From positions 471,255 to 535,254 of the forward strand of contig NZ_JACHGB010000004.1 in the NCBI RefSeq assembly GCF_014202215.1: a stretch of DNA of 64,000 nucleotides. Direction: 5' to 3'. Positions 1-8,520 of the stretch are shown in pieces. The number at the start of each line of letters is the position of its first letter. Position 1 is the first letter of the stretch. The DNA is from Quisquiliibacterium transsilvanicum. Its GTDB lineage: Bacteria; Pseudomonadota; Gammaproteobacteria; Burkholderiales; Burkholderiaceae_E. A program made the translations under genes and the position numbers. The notes under the pieces are model-generated. The model did no database searches. It had not been told where the DNA came from and saw nothing but the letters and a program-made list of their open reading frames with translations.

Positions 1-174
1 GTCGACGAAGCCCGGCGTGACCAGCAGGCCGCGCGCGTCGATCTCCCTGCGTCCGCGTGCGGGAACATCGCCCACCGCGGCGATCCTGCCGCTGTCGATC
101 GCGACGTCTGCCTGGCGGCGGGGTGCGCCGGTGCCGTCGATGACGGTGCCGCCACGGATCACGAGATCATGCAT
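1..174 (-). CDS. N-acyl-D-amino-acid deacylase / D-aminoacylase-type amidohydrolase, N-terminal part
   Basis: Only the first 58 codons lie in the window; the gene runs off the left edge. The N-terminus (MHDLVIRGGTVIDGTG, ending LLVTPGFVD) is the beta-sandwich plus strand-1 entry typical of metal-dependent amidohydrolases of the D-aminoacylase/dihydroorotase group. In these the next residues normally form the HxH metal site, which is outside the window. The ATG at 172-174 opens the conserved beginning directly. It is on the same strand as panB-panC, 186 nt downstream of panC, so co-transcription is possible but unproven. The exact substrate cannot be told from this fragment; hydantoinase or another deacetylase remains possible. 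Confidence 0.75.
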   Translation of the reverse strand, partial: MHDLVIRGGTVIDGTGAPRRQADVAIDSGRIAAVGDVPARGRREIDARGLLVTPGFVD

Positions 175-360
175 GTACGTTGCTCCTGGTGCTGGCCGCG
201 GCGCTCTGGTCGGCGTCGGTCGGCGGAAGCGGCCATGGTAGGCCGCGGCAACAGGCAGGGGCAAGACGCGCGCCGTGCAGGGCGCGCCGATTGGAACGGC
301 AGGGCGAGGAGCCCGGTCCGGCATCGATCGCAGCGGCGCGATCGATGCCTGCAAGGGTGG

Positions 361-1230
361 TCAGACCTCGACGTTGTCCAGCAGCCGGGGGGTGCCCAGC
401 CGGGCTGCACCCAGCACGACCAGCGGCTCGTCGCCGAGGAGTTCGGCGTTGGTGGGTACGTGCAGGTCACGCTGGCGGCGCAGCGTGATGTAGTCGGGCT
501 TCCAGCCGCGCGCGGCGAGCTCGTTGCAGGCGGCTGCCTCGATGCGCTCCAGCGCTTCGTGGGTGAGCGAGCCATCGGCGCGCGCTGCGCGCACTGCATC
601 GACCGTCCCGCGCAGCACGCGGTTCAGGCTCGGCGCCTCGCTGCGCTCGCTGGCCGTCAGGTAGCCGTTGCGCGAGGAGAGCGCCAGCCCGTCGGCCTCG
701 CGCACGGTGTCGTGGCCGACGATGCGCACCGGCAGCGCGAACTGGCGGGCCATGCCGCGGATAAGCATCAGCTGCTGGTAGTCCTTGCGCCCGAATACCC
801 CGATCTCGGGCTGCACCATCGCGAACAGCTTCATCACCACGGTGCACACGCCGTCGAAGTGGCCTGGGCGCACGGCCCCTTCGAGCGTGGAGGCCAGCGC
901 CGGATCGGGCACCACGTGGAAGGCCTGCGGCTCCGGGTACATCACCGTTTCGTCCGGGGCGAACAGCAGGTCGCAGCCGGTCTCGCGCAGCAGCGCCGCA
1001 TCGCGCTCGAAGGTGCGCGGGTACTTGTCGAAATCCTCGTTGGGGCCGAACTGCAGGCGGTTGACGAAGACGCTCGCCACCACCGTGCCTTCAGGGCCCA
1101 CCAGGCGCCGGGCTTCGCGCACCAGCGCGAGATGACCCGCGTGCAGGTTGCCCATCGTGGGCACGAAGCCGACGCTGCCCGCGCCGGCGAGCGCGCCGCG
1201 CAGGCCCTCCAGGCTGTCCTCGATCCGCAT
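361..1230 (-). CDS. panC: Pantothenate synthetase (pantoate--beta-alanine ligase)
   Basis: This cytosolic enzyme joins pantoate and beta-alanine using ATP, the last step of vitamin B5 synthesis. The 289-residue product has the family's usual length. PTMGNLHAGH (residues 24-33) is the HIGH-type nucleotide-binding motif; further hallmarks are FVNRLQFGPNEDFDKYPRT, GRKDYQQL and GLALSSRN. The ATG at 1228-1230 lies 8 nt after the panB stop, so the two genes form an operon. panB supplies ketopantoate, which panE reduces; panE is not seen here. Confidence 0.97.
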   Translation of the reverse strand: MRIEDSLEGLRGALAGAGSVGFVPTMGNLHAGHLALVREARRLVGPEGTVVASVFVNRLQFGPNEDFDKYPRTFERDAALLRETGCDLLFAPDETVMYPEPQAFHVVPDPALASTLEGAVRPGHFDGVCTVVMKLFAMVQPEIGVFGRKDYQQLMLIRGMARQFALPVRIVGHDTVREADGLALSSRNGYLTASERSEAPSLNRVLRGTVDAVRAARADGSLTHEALERIEAAACNELAARGWKPDYITLRRQRDLHVPTNAELLGDEPLVVLGAARLGTPRLLDNVEV

Positions 1231-1238
1231 CGCGCTGC

Positions 1239-2045
1239 TCAGTATCCGTGGGTCGCGGGATCGGGGAAGGTCCCCCCCTTCACTTCGTCGACGTAGGCGC
1301 GCAGCGCAGCGCCGACCGACGGGGCGCCGTCCATGAAGTCGCGCACGAACTTCGGCAGCCGGCCCCGGGTGATGCCGAGCATGTCGTGCAGCACCAGCAC
1401 CTGGCCGGAGGTGCCCGGACCCGCGCCGATGCCGATCGTGGGGATCGGCAGCGCCTGGGTGATGCGCGTGGCCACCGCCGTGGGCACCATCTCCATCACC
1501 AGCATCGCCGCGCCGGCCTCGGCGAGCTCGGTGGCGTGCCGAAGCATGGTCTGCGCGGCGTCCTCCTCGCGGCCCTGCACCCGGTAGCCGCCGAGCGCAT
1601 GCACGGTCTGGGGCGTGAAGCCGATGTGCGCGCACACCGCGATGCCGCGCTCGACGATGAAGCGCACGGTGTCGGCGGTCCAGCCGCCGCCCTCGAGCTT
1701 GATCATCTGCGCGCCCGCCTGCACCAGCTTCACCGAGCTGCGCAGCGCCTGCTCGCGCGACTCGTGATAACTGCCGAAGGGCAGGTCGCCGATGAGCCAG
1801 CAGTTGCGGTTGCCGCGCGCCACCGCAGCCACGTGATAGGCCATGTCCTCGAGGGACACGGGCATGGTTCCCGGCTGCCCCTGGATCACGTTGCCGAGCG
1901 AATCGCCCACCAGGATGGTGTCGACGCCGGCCTCGTCGCACAGCCGCCCGAAGGATGCGTCGTACGCGGTGAGCATCGCGATCTTCTCGCCGCGCGCATG
2001 CATTTCGCGCAGGCGGTGCAGGGTCACGGGTTTACGTTCGGTCAT
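1239..2045 (-). CDS. panB: 3-methyl-2-oxobutanoate hydroxymethyltransferase
   Basis: This enzyme transfers a hydroxymethyl group from methylene-tetrahydrofolate to 2-ketoisovalerate, giving ketopantoate, the committed step to pantothenate. The 268-residue product carries [24 protein letters not shown] and the [20 protein letters not shown] segment of the TIM-barrel active site. I chose the ATG at 2043-2045 over a GTG four codons upstream because it opens the conserved start. It is first in the panB-panC operon, with a TACAAT -10-like hexamer about 28 nt upstream. Confidence 0.97.
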   Translation of the reverse strand: MTERKPVTLHRLREMHARGEKIAMLTAYDASFGRLCDEAGVDTILVGDSLGNVIQGQPGTMPVSLEDMAYHVAAVARGNRNCWLIGDLPFGSYHESREQALRSSVKLVQAGAQMIKLEGGGWTADTVRFIVERGIAVCAHIGFTPQTVHALGGYRVQGREEDAAQTMLRHATELAEAGAAMLVMEMVPTAVATRITQALPIPTIGIGAGPGTSGQVLVLHDMLGITRGRLPKFVRDFMDGAPSVGAALRAYVDEVKGGTFPDPATHGY

Positions 2046-2072
2046 GGCGCGCCGCACAAATGGAGTTGGTCG

Positions 2073-2078
2073 ATTGTA
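2073..2078 (-). promoter_or_regulatory. Probable -10 element of the panBC operon
   Basis: The minus strand reads TACAAT (5 of 6 match to TATAAT), which would place the transcript start near 2066 and leave a leader of about 20 nt before the panB ATG. I find no good -35 hexamer at 16-18 bp. Confidence 0.45.
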
Positions 2079-2147
2079 CCCATTCCGTTCCGCGTTTCCT
2101 CGAGCGCGTCACGGCAGCGGCGGGCGCCTGGCGCGGCGGCGCGCGCC

Positions 2148-2153
2148 TAGAAT
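2148..2153 (+). promoter_or_regulatory. Probable -10 element of the 2OG-Fe dioxygenase pair
   Basis: TAGAAT lies 40 nt before the dioxygenase ATG and predicts a start near 2160. It overlaps the left arm of a nested inverted repeat at 2152-2182. No clear -35 is visible in this very GC-rich stretch. Confidence 0.4.
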
Positions 2154-2182
2154 TGCGGATTGCCCTCGGGCGTCGCCGCAAT
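2152..2182 (+). repeat. Nested inverted repeat upstream of the dioxygenase gene
   Basis: The outer arms ATTGCGG and CCGCAAT (7 bp) enclose inner arms GCCC and GGGC separated by TC. The right edge is 11 nt from the ATG at 2194. Because the likely transcript start (near 2160) falls inside the repeat, an operator read as DNA is at least as plausible as an RNA hairpin. Confidence 0.4.
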
Positions 2183-2193
2183 CCCTCGAACTG

Positions 2194-2928
2194 ATGAACG
2201 ATCCCGCCTGGACCCTCACCGGGGAGGCCCCCGCCCGCAGCCTCGGCCTGCAGGGTTTCGTGCGGCTGGAGGCGGCGCAACTGCTGTCGCTCGGCGGCCT
2301 CCAGCTTGCCGACGTGGAGCGCTGGCGTCCGTCGTGGGACCGGCTGCCGCCGGATGCCTGGCTGCGCGACGGTGGCCGCTACCGCAGCCGCCGGCACGGC
2401 TGCTTCGTGCACGAGGTGGCAACGGCGCGCGTCGAGCAGGCGCCGCATCGTGCGCACTGGCAACCGGTCGACTACAACGCGCTGCACGGCGGAATCGAGC
2501 GGATGTTCGAGCCGATCGAGCCGCAACTGTGCGCCGATCCGGCGTGGGCCCGGCTGCTGCGCAAACTCGGCGAACTGTTCGAGACGGTCGCGCCCGCCGG
2601 CCGCTGGTTCATCGAGGCGCATCAGTTTCGCATCGACACCACCGACGGGGTGGGCCGGCCCACCCCGGAGGGCGCGCATCGCGATGGCGTCGACTTCGTC
2701 GTGGTGATTCTTGTCGAGCGGCACGCGGTGCGCGGCGGCGAAACCCGCGTGTTCGAGGCCGACAGCCCGCGCGGCATCCGCTTCGTGATGGACGAGCCCT
2801 GGAGCGCGGTGCTGCTCGACGACCTGAAGGTGATCCACGAAACCACGCCGATCCAGCCGGACGGCGCCGACCCGCGGCGCGACACGCTGGTGCTCACCTA
2901 CCGGCGAGCGGGGTTCCTGTCGCCATGA
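2194..2928 (+). CDS. 2OG-Fe(II) dioxygenase family protein (PF10014-like)
   Basis: The 244-residue protein resembles the 2OG-Fe_dioxy_2 family, whose studied members include free-amino-acid hydroxylases such as isoleucine dioxygenase. The iron ligands are visible as His162-x-Asp164 in AHRDGVDF and His215 in KVIHETTP; an Arg soon after (RRDTLVLTYRR) would bind 2-oxoglutarate. It is predicted to be soluble, with no signal peptide. Its stop overlaps the next gene's start (ATGA), so the two are translationally coupled and probably act together. The substrate is unknown; amino-acid hydroxylation is an inference from the family. Confidence 0.88.
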   Translation: MNDPAWTLTGEAPARSLGLQGFVRLEAAQLLSLGGLQLADVERWRPSWDRLPPDAWLRDGGRYRSRRHGCFVHEVATARVEQAPHRAHWQPVDYNALHGGIERMFEPIEPQLCADPAWARLLRKLGELFETVAPAGRWFIEAHQFRIDTTDGVGRPTPEGAHRDGVDFVVVILVERHAVRGGETRVFEADSPRGIRFVMDEPWSAVLLDDLKVIHETTPIQPDGADPRRDTLVLTYRRAGFLSP

Positions 2929-4004
2929 ATGCCGCTGCCGAACGTGCATCGGATGCCTCGGACTCCGCCGCGTTGCGCGCGGCCGCCGCGCTCTACCACC
3001 GCTACTTCACAGGCCTGATCCTCACGGTGGCGACGCGCCGCGGCCGGCAGGACGCCGGCGAACTGATCTACCGCGTGTTCCGCCACCAGCATCATGAGAA
3101 GTTCCTGCCCGGCCTGCGCAAGCTCGGCCTGGCAGGGCTGCCGGACGCGGTGGCCGCGGCCGGCTATCACTACCTGGCCAACCGCGTCGGCGGCGTGCAG
3201 GTGGAGTTCATGCGCGAGTCCGACCGCAAGGCCTGGGTGCGCTTCGTTCCGCCGCGCTGGGTCTACGAAGGCACCGCGATCGCCGGCGTGCCCACCGAGG
3301 TGTCGCGCGGCATGTTGCGCGGCTGGTATGCGCACAACGGTCCGAGCCTGGGCAACTCGCGGCTGGGCTTCGTCTGCACCGCGCAGACCACCGATGGCCA
3401 GTACGGGCTGGCCGGTTACTTCCTCGAGCATGAGCGCGCCCTCGAACCCGAGGAGCGCCTGCGCTTCGCGCCCGGCGAGGAGCCGCCGCCCTTCGATCCC
3501 GCCGCCGCGCCCGCGCTGGACGCCTCCGAGTGGACGCCGGAGCGCCTCGCGAAGGCCAGCCGCAACTACGCGATGGACTACGTGCGCTCCACGCTGCCGC
3601 GAATGGTCGAGCTGTTCGGCCCTGCCGACAGCGCCCACCTGGGCGGCGTCGCCGGCCAGCTGGTGGCGATGCAGTACTACCAGGAGACCGCGGCGCTGCT
3701 CGGCGTCCAGCCCGGGGGCGCCGAAGGGTTCGCGCGCTACATGTCGGGCATGGCGGCCGGGCAGGGCGACGCCTGCGGCTGGTCCCGTGAAGGCGATGCG
3801 GTGCTGGTCAGGCAGGCCGGCTGGCGGCTGATGCGCGGGCTGGCGCCCCTGCATCCCTCGGTCTTCGACGCCTGGAACGGGCTCTGGCAGGGCGCGCTGA
3901 TGGTGCATGACCGTTTCCTGTGCCTGGAGGTGCTGGAGCGGATGGACCACGGCGATCCGGCCTTCGTCTGGCGCATCCGGCCCAGGCGCAAACAGACGTT
4001 CTGA
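2925..4004 (+). CDS. Uncharacterised protein coupled to the 2OG-Fe dioxygenase
   Basis: I do not recognise this 359-residue protein. It has no signal peptide or membrane segments. The first 100 residues look helical and contain a His-rich patch (FRHQHHEKF). The centre has conserved-looking blocks such as WVRFVPPRWVYEG, GVPTEVSRGMLRGW and NSRLGFVCTAQT, and the C-terminal third holds Trp- and Tyr-containing helices. The ATG at 2925 overlaps the dioxygenase TGA by 4 nt. Codon use matches the neighbours, which argues for a real gene. The context suggests an accessory or second enzyme acting on the dioxygenase substrate or product, but nothing in the sequence fixes a reaction. Confidence 0.85.
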   Translation: MNAAAERASDASDSAALRAAAALYHRYFTGLILTVATRRGRQDAGELIYRVFRHQHHEKFLPGLRKLGLAGLPDAVAAAGYHYLANRVGGVQVEFMRESDRKAWVRFVPPRWVYEGTAIAGVPTEVSRGMLRGWYAHNGPSLGNSRLGFVCTAQTTDGQYGLAGYFLEHERALEPEERLRFAPGEEPPPFDPAAAPALDASEWTPERLAKASRNYAMDYVRSTLPRMVELFGPADSAHLGGVAGQLVAMQYYQETAALLGVQPGGAEGFARYMSGMAAGQGDACGWSREGDAVLVRQAGWRLMRGLAPLHPSVFDAWNGLWQGALMVHDRFLCLEVLERMDHGDPAFVWRIRPRRKQTF

Positions 4005-4309
4005 GCGCCGGGGGCGGGCGCACCGCGCGCCCGCTGCCGTCATGCCGCTGTCGGAATAGTTTCCACTTCGCCTCGTCGTTGGCATCGACGGATCCGCAAC
4101 TGCTTGAAATTCAAGGAACATTTTCCGCAGGCATGTCCCTTGCTGCTCCCGGCGTTCGGCCCGCGACGAGCCGGCTCTTCCGAGCCTGCGACCTGCGCGA
4201 GATGCCGACGCTCGACGAAGCCTCTGCGGTTGCGCAGGTGCGCGGACCGCATTCGCAGCGTCGATCCCATACGAATAAGAAGGCCGTCAGGCCGGGGGGA
4301 GACCAAGGG
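4005..4309. other. Intergenic region before the DUF6351 gene
   Basis: These 305 bp hold no convincing gene. Just after the stop there is a terminator-like hairpin without a T-run: arms GCGGGCGC and GCGCCCGC within about 4015-4037. The middle (4050-4130) is noticeably AT-richer than the surroundings and may contain the promoter. The end has a purine-rich ribosome site (GGGGGAGACCAAGGG) directly before the ATG at 4310. Confidence 0.5.
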
Positions 4310-6736
4310 ATGGGCACGATCGTGAATCGATTCGGACGCGCCGCGGGATGGACCGTGGTGCTGGGCAGCATGGCGCTGGCGGCCTGCGGAGGAAGCGGCG
4401 ACGGCGCCGACCAGGCCGCTGCGAGCGCTGCGCAGCAGCGGCGCGCGGCTGCCGACACCCCGGGGCTGAGCGGTCCCGCTCGGACGGTGAAGCTGAGCGT
4501 GCTCTCCAGTGCGCCGCAATGGGTTTCCGGCGGCGATGCGCGGATCGAGGTGCGCGCGGCAAAGGGGCTGCACGACAAGCTCGAGCTCTGGCTGAACGGC
4601 GCCAGGGTGCAGACCGTTCTGCAGTCGAAGGACGATCGTCTCGAAGGCGTGATCAGCGGCCTGGCCGTTGGCGAGAACCGGCTCGAGGTGCGGCACCGCT
4701 CCAGCGGCGAGCGCGACACGCTGGTGCTGACCAACTGGCCGATCACCGGGCCGATGTTCAGCGGTCCGCAGCAGCATCCCTTCGTGTGCACCGCCGTGCA
4801 GAACCTGGCGCCGGCCCCCGCCCTGCGGCTGCTGGTCGACAGCGTCAGCCAGCCCGGCTACCGGGTCACCGATGCCGACGGCAAGCTGCTCGGCTACAGC
4901 CGGGACTGCTCGGTCGAAACCGTCGTCAGCTACCAGTACCGCAGCACCGGCAACGCCTGGAAGGCCCTGCCGGAGGGCCCGCGCCCGGCCGACATGAGCA
5001 CCGTCACGCTCGCCGACGGGCGCACGGTGGACTTCATCGTGCGGCGCGAGGTGGGCTCGATCAACCGCTTCCTCTACAGCTTCGCGATGCTGGCGCCCGC
5101 GGGCGAGAACCCGGCGGCGCCCGACCTCGGTCTGTGGAACCGCAAGCTGCTCTACTGGTTCCAGGGCGGCGTGGCGGTCGGTCACAGCCAGGGCACGGTG
5201 CATGGCGGATCGATGAACCCGGACATCCTCAAGCAGGGCTACGCGATCGTCCACAGCAGCGGCAACAACACCGGCACCCACTACAACATGAACCTCGCCG
5301 GCGAGACGGCGATGATGACCAAGGAGCGTTTCGTCGAACGCTACGGCGCGCCGCTCTACACAATCGGTCTCGGCGGCTCGGGCGGCGCGATCCAGCAGTA
5401 CCTGATCGCGCAGAACAACCCCGGCGTGCTCGACGGACTGCTGCCGGTGCAGAGCTATCCCGACATGGTCACCCAGACCATCCACGTCGGCGACTGCGAA
5501 CTGCTCGAGTACTACATGGACGCCACCGACCGCGCAAACCCGAAGTGGCGGACCACCAAGAACCGCTCGCTGCTGGTGGGCATGAACGCCGAGGAGGGCT
5601 TCGCGAAGGTCAATGACGCGCTGGCGCCGCTCAAGACCGCGCTCGGCTACAGCACCGCCCCTGGCACCACCGAGTGCATTCCGGCCTGGCGCGGCCTGAC
5701 CCCGCTGGCGATGAATCCCTGGTATGGCCAGGCGCCCAACCAGCAGAACTACGAGCCGCTCTCCGACATCGCCGCGATCCGCTGGACCCACTACGACGAC
5801 CTGCGCAACGTCTACGGCGTCGACGCCACCGGCGCGGCGCGGCCCACCTGGGACAACGTCGGGGTGCAGTACGGCCTCGCGTCGCTGAAGGCGGGCAGCA
5901 TCACGCCCGCGGAGTTCCTGCGCCTGAACTGGACGATCGGCGGCTGGAAGCACCCCAGCCAGATGGCGCAGGAGACCTTCCCGTTCTTCGGCACCGGAGC
6001 CGCCGAGATCCAGAAGGCGCAGACCATCCCCGGTTACTTCGACCCCTGGAGCAGCAAGAACATGAACGCCAGCGCCGGGGCGGGGATGCCGATGCCGCGC
6101 ACCAAGGGCGATCCGATCGCGATGCGCGCCGCCTATGCCAGCGGCCATGTCTTCGACGGGAAGCTCGACGTGCCGGCAATCGACCACCGCCAGTACATGG
6201 AGCGCGAGCTGGACATGCACAACAGCCACCAGAGCTTCGCGGTGCGCAAGCGCGTCCTCAATCGCGCCGGCAACAGCGACAACCTCGTGATCTGGTTCAC
6301 CGACACCATTCCCAACACGCCGAAGGCGAGCCAGTCGCTCGAGGCGCTGGCGGTGATGGATCAGTGGCTCGCCAACATCCGCGCCAATCCGAAGGCGGGA
6401 ATCGCGGCCAACAAGCCGCCCAGGGCGGTTGACGCCTGCTACGACCGCTTCGGGCAGCTGATGCAGTCTGGCCCCGGTGTCTGGAGCGGCATCCTCGACG
6501 CTGGCGCGCCGGGCGCCTGCACGCAGGCCTTCCCGCTGTACACCACCTCGCGAATCGTGGCCGGCGCGCCGATCGAGGGCTCGATCTACGACTGCACGAA
6601 GAAGCCGGTGGACGATGCCCTGGCAGACGGCACCTACGCCCCGTGGGTGCCCGGCGCAGCGGAAGTCGCGCAGCTGAAGCAGATCTTCCCCGAGGGTGTC
6701 TGCGACTATCGGCAGCCTGACCGGGCACGGCCGTAG
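4310..6736 (+). CDS. DUF6351 family lipoprotein, alpha/beta-hydrolase-like
   Basis: The 808-residue exported protein begins with a lipoprotein signal: a hydrophobic stretch ending in the lipobox LAAC, with Cys26 as the predicted lipidated residue. A GLGGSGGAIQQY segment near residue 357 has the shape of a nucleophile elbow (GxSxG), so an esterase or hydrolase activity is plausible; a His-containing segment (HNSHQSF) lies in the C-terminal part. Several cysteines suggest disulfides. It resembles proteins labelled DUF6351, whose function is not established to my knowledge. The ATG follows a strong GGGGGAGA purine tract. It stands alone, with hairpins on both sides. Confidence 0.8.
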   Translation: MGTIVNRFGRAAGWTVVLGSMALAACGGSGDGADQAAASAAQQRRAAADTPGLSGPARTVKLSVLSSAPQWVSGGDARIEVRAAKGLHDKLELWLNGARVQTVLQSKDDRLEGVISGLAVGENRLEVRHRSSGERDTLVLTNWPITGPMFSGPQQHPFVCTAVQNLAPAPALRLLVDSVSQPGYRVTDADGKLLGYSRDCSVETVVSYQYRSTGNAWKALPEGPRPADMSTVTLADGRTVDFIVRREVGSINRFLYSFAMLAPAGENPAAPDLGLWNRKLLYWFQGGVAVGHSQGTVHGGSMNPDILKQGYAIVHSSGNNTGTHYNMNLAGETAMMTKERFVERYGAPLYTIGLGGSGGAIQQYLIAQNNPGVLDGLLPVQSYPDMVTQTIHVGDCELLEYYMDATDRANPKWRTTKNRSLLVGMNAEEGFAKVNDALAPLKTALGYSTAPGTTECIPAWRGLTPLAMNPWYGQAPNQQNYEPLSDIAAIRWTHYDDLRNVYGVDATGAARPTWDNVGVQYGLASLKAGSITPAEFLRLNWTIGGWKHPSQMAQETFPFFGTGAAEIQKAQTIPGYFDPWSSKNMNASAGAGMPMPRTKGDPIAMRAAYASGHVFDGKLDVPAIDHRQYMERELDMHNSHQSFAVRKRVLNRAGNSDNLVIWFTDTIPNTPKASQSLEALAVMDQWLANIRANPKAGIAANKPPRAVDACYDRFGQLMQSGPGVWSGILDAGAPGACTQAFPLYTTSRIVAGAPIEGSIYDCTKKPVDDALADGTYAPWVPGAAEVAQLKQIFPEGVCDYRQPDRARP

Positions 6737-6744
6737 CGCTTCGC

Positions 6745-6774
6745 GGCGGGCCGGACGCCAGTGCCCGGCCCGCC
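6745..6774 (+). terminator. Hairpin after the DUF6351 gene
   Basis: The arms GGCGGGCCGG and CCGGCCCGCC pair over 10 bp around a 10-nt loop, 8 nt after the stop codon. There is no T-run, so termination may be weak or factor-assisted. Confidence 0.5.
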
Positions 6775-6838
6775 GGGCGCGGCTGCCTCTCGTCGGTGCT
6801 AGGCTTTCAGCCGAACCCCTACCGGAGCGCAGCCCGCC

Positions 6839-7579
6839 ATGAAACGCCTGACCGCCTTTTCCGTCGGAATCCTGATCGCCGGGGCTGCGGCCGCCCAGCT
6901 GCCCAAGCTCGATGACGTGCTCAAGCGGGTCGAGTCCCTGCCCAGACCTTCGGCATCCGGCGCCGCCGTCGGCAGCGGCGACGCCCGCACCGATGCCTCG
7001 GGAATCAAGGAGGCCCTCGCGGTGGGCACCGAGCGCGCGGTGCAGGGCCTGTCCAGGACTGACGGCTACTTCGCAAACCAGGCGGTGAAGATCCTGATGC
7101 CTTCGGGTATCCAGAAGGTCGCCGAGCTGGCGCGCATGGCCGGCTACCAGAAGCAGGTCGATGCCTTCGTGCTGAGCATGAACCGGGCCGCCGAGGCCGC
7201 GGCGCCGCAGGCCGCGCGCTTCTTCGGCGACGCGATCCGCGACATGACGCTCGAGGACGTGCGCGGCATCCTGGCCGGAGGCGACACCGCCGCCACCGAG
7301 TTCTTCCGCCGCAAGACCCACGACAAGCTGTACGCAGCCTTCAGGCCGGTGGTCTCGACGAAGGTCGACGAGGTCGGCGCCACCCGCGCCTACAAGGACA
7401 TGATCTCGCGCTACGAGAAGGTGCCGCTGGCGGGCAGCCAGTCGCTCGATCTCGACCACTACGTGACCGAGAAGGCGCTCGATGGCCTGTTCCTGATGGT
7501 GGGCGAGGAGGAGAAGAAGATCCGTACCAACCCGCTGGCGCGCAGCACGGAGCTGCTGAAGAGCGTGTTCGGCAGGTAA
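6839..7579 (+). CDS. DUF4197 family exported protein
   Basis: The 246-residue protein has an N-terminal signal peptide (MKRLTAFSVGILIAGAAAAQ) with probable cleavage after AAA-Q, placing it in the periplasm. The rest matches DUF4197 in character: GIKEALAVGTERAV, an ILMPSGIQKV segment, FRRKTHDKL and a C-terminal DGLFLMVGEEEKKIR block, all mostly helical. The family is common in Proteobacteria and has no established biochemical role. The ATG at 6839 opens the signal peptide. It follows a terminator-like hairpin, so it is probably transcribed separately. Confidence 0.88.
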   Translation: MKRLTAFSVGILIAGAAAAQLPKLDDVLKRVESLPRPSASGAAVGSGDARTDASGIKEALAVGTERAVQGLSRTDGYFANQAVKILMPSGIQKVAELARMAGYQKQVDAFVLSMNRAAEAAAPQAARFFGDAIRDMTLEDVRGILAGGDTAATEFFRRKTHDKLYAAFRPVVSTKVDEVGATRAYKDMISRYEKVPLAGSQSLDLDHYVTEKALDGLFLMVGEEEKKIRTNPLARSTELLKSVFGR

Positions 7580-7779
7580 GGCTCCGGCCGCGCGCCGGGG
7601 TCCATCCTCCGCCCTGGTCGACCGGAGTGGTCTTTGGCCGCTTCAGGGTGATGGTCGCGCCGTCCGCGGGCGGATTCCGGCCTTGCTCGGACCTCAGATG
7701 AGCGATTCGATGTCGGTGGTTCTTACGATACTGAAATCACAATAAAAAAATAGCTTATAAATCAGTTGGTTGGAATTAT

Positions 7780-7793
7780 GGCATGAAACGTGC
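7780..7793 (+). promoter_or_regulatory. Candidate sigma-54 promoter of the PEP-CTERM gene
   Basis: The sequence TGGCATGAAACGTGCT contains GG at 7780-7781 and GC at 7792-7793, exactly GG-N10-GC, and matches the -24/-12 consensus TGGCAYR-N4-TTGC except for one base (GTGC for TTGC). It sits in the most AT-rich stretch of the region. The predicted start near 7805 gives a leader of about 40 nt with GGAGAG before the ATG at 7845. RpoN and enhancer-binding control of PEP-CTERM genes is documented in other bacteria; its use here is inferred. Confidence 0.55.
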
Positions 7794-7844
7794 TTTCGGT
7801 TGCTCCGAGTTCGAGCTCTGCAATTCACCAGATCCGGAGAGAAA

Positions 7845-8504
7845 ATGAAAAAAACTTTGATCGCAGCGCTGTTCGTTGCGTCCGCAGGGGCCCAGGCCGG
7901 CGTCATCACGGTTGGCGGAAACGATGGAACCCCCACCAACGGATTTACGTCGTCGGTCGGCAACTGCACCATCGATTTCAACGACGGCACCGCAGCCAAC
8001 TCGTGCGGCGCCACCTACACGCTCGCGGCGGGCAGCATCGTCCAGAGCTCGGTGGCTGGGCAATATGCCACGCCGGCCGGCGATACCTCTTACTACCTGA
8101 CCGTCGGTCCGTCGGCCGGAAACAACGTGCAGGTGGCGCTCAACGCTCAGGCCAACTATTTCGGCTTCTACGCCGGCTCGCTCGACACCTACAACACGGT
8201 GTCTTTCTTCCTGAACGACAACGAGGTCGATTCGTTCACCGGAACGGCCATCAATGCGGTTGCGTTCCCTGGCACCGGAACCACCGGCAACCAGGCTCAG
8301 GCCGCCTACATCAACTACTACACGACCGACGCCGTGCAGTTCAATCGGGTCGTGTTCTCCAGCAGCTCGAACGCGTTTGAAACCGACAATCACTCGTTCG
8401 CGATCGCCACGCCGCCCGGCCAGGTTCCGCTGCCGGGCACGGTCGCACTGCTTGGCTTGGGCATGGCAGGTCTCGGCGCAATGCGCCGCCGTCGCATCGC
8501 CTGA
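7845..8504 (+). CDS. PEP-CTERM sorting domain protein
   Basis: The 219-residue secreted protein starts with a signal peptide (MKKTLIAALFVASAGAQAG) and ends with the tripartite exosortase signal: the VPLPGT variant of the PEP motif at residue 194, a Gly/Ala/Leu-rich membrane segment, and the basic tail MRRRR. Between them is a beta-rich, Asn/Thr/Ser-rich body with few Lys/Arg. In this system an exosortase (EpsH/XrtA type) removes the tail and the protein goes to the surface or extracellular matrix. No exosortase gene lies in the window. A GGAGAG site supports the ATG at 7845. GC content is a little below the neighbours. Confidence 0.92.
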   Translation: MKKTLIAALFVASAGAQAGVITVGGNDGTPTNGFTSSVGNCTIDFNDGTAANSCGATYTLAAGSIVQSSVAGQYATPAGDTSYYLTVGPSAGNNVQVALNAQANYFGFYAGSLDTYNTVSFFLNDNEVDSFTGTAINAVAFPGTGTTGNQAQAAYINYYTTDAVQFNRVVFSSSSNAFETDNHSFAIATPPGQVPLPGTVALLGLGMAGLGAMRRRRIA

Positions 8505-8520
8505 GCATCGTCATTGCCGC

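Noticed and set aside
4040-7459. A 1139-codon open frame on the minus strand opposite the DUF6351 and DUF4197 genes
   Set aside because: It spans two unrelated genes and their gap with low-complexity composition; both plus-strand genes have signal peptides and ribosome sites.
7700-7765. CTGAAATC...AAATCAG as an enhancer palindrome for the sigma-54 promoter
   Set aside because: The arms match over only 4-5 bases around an A-run, which chance explains.
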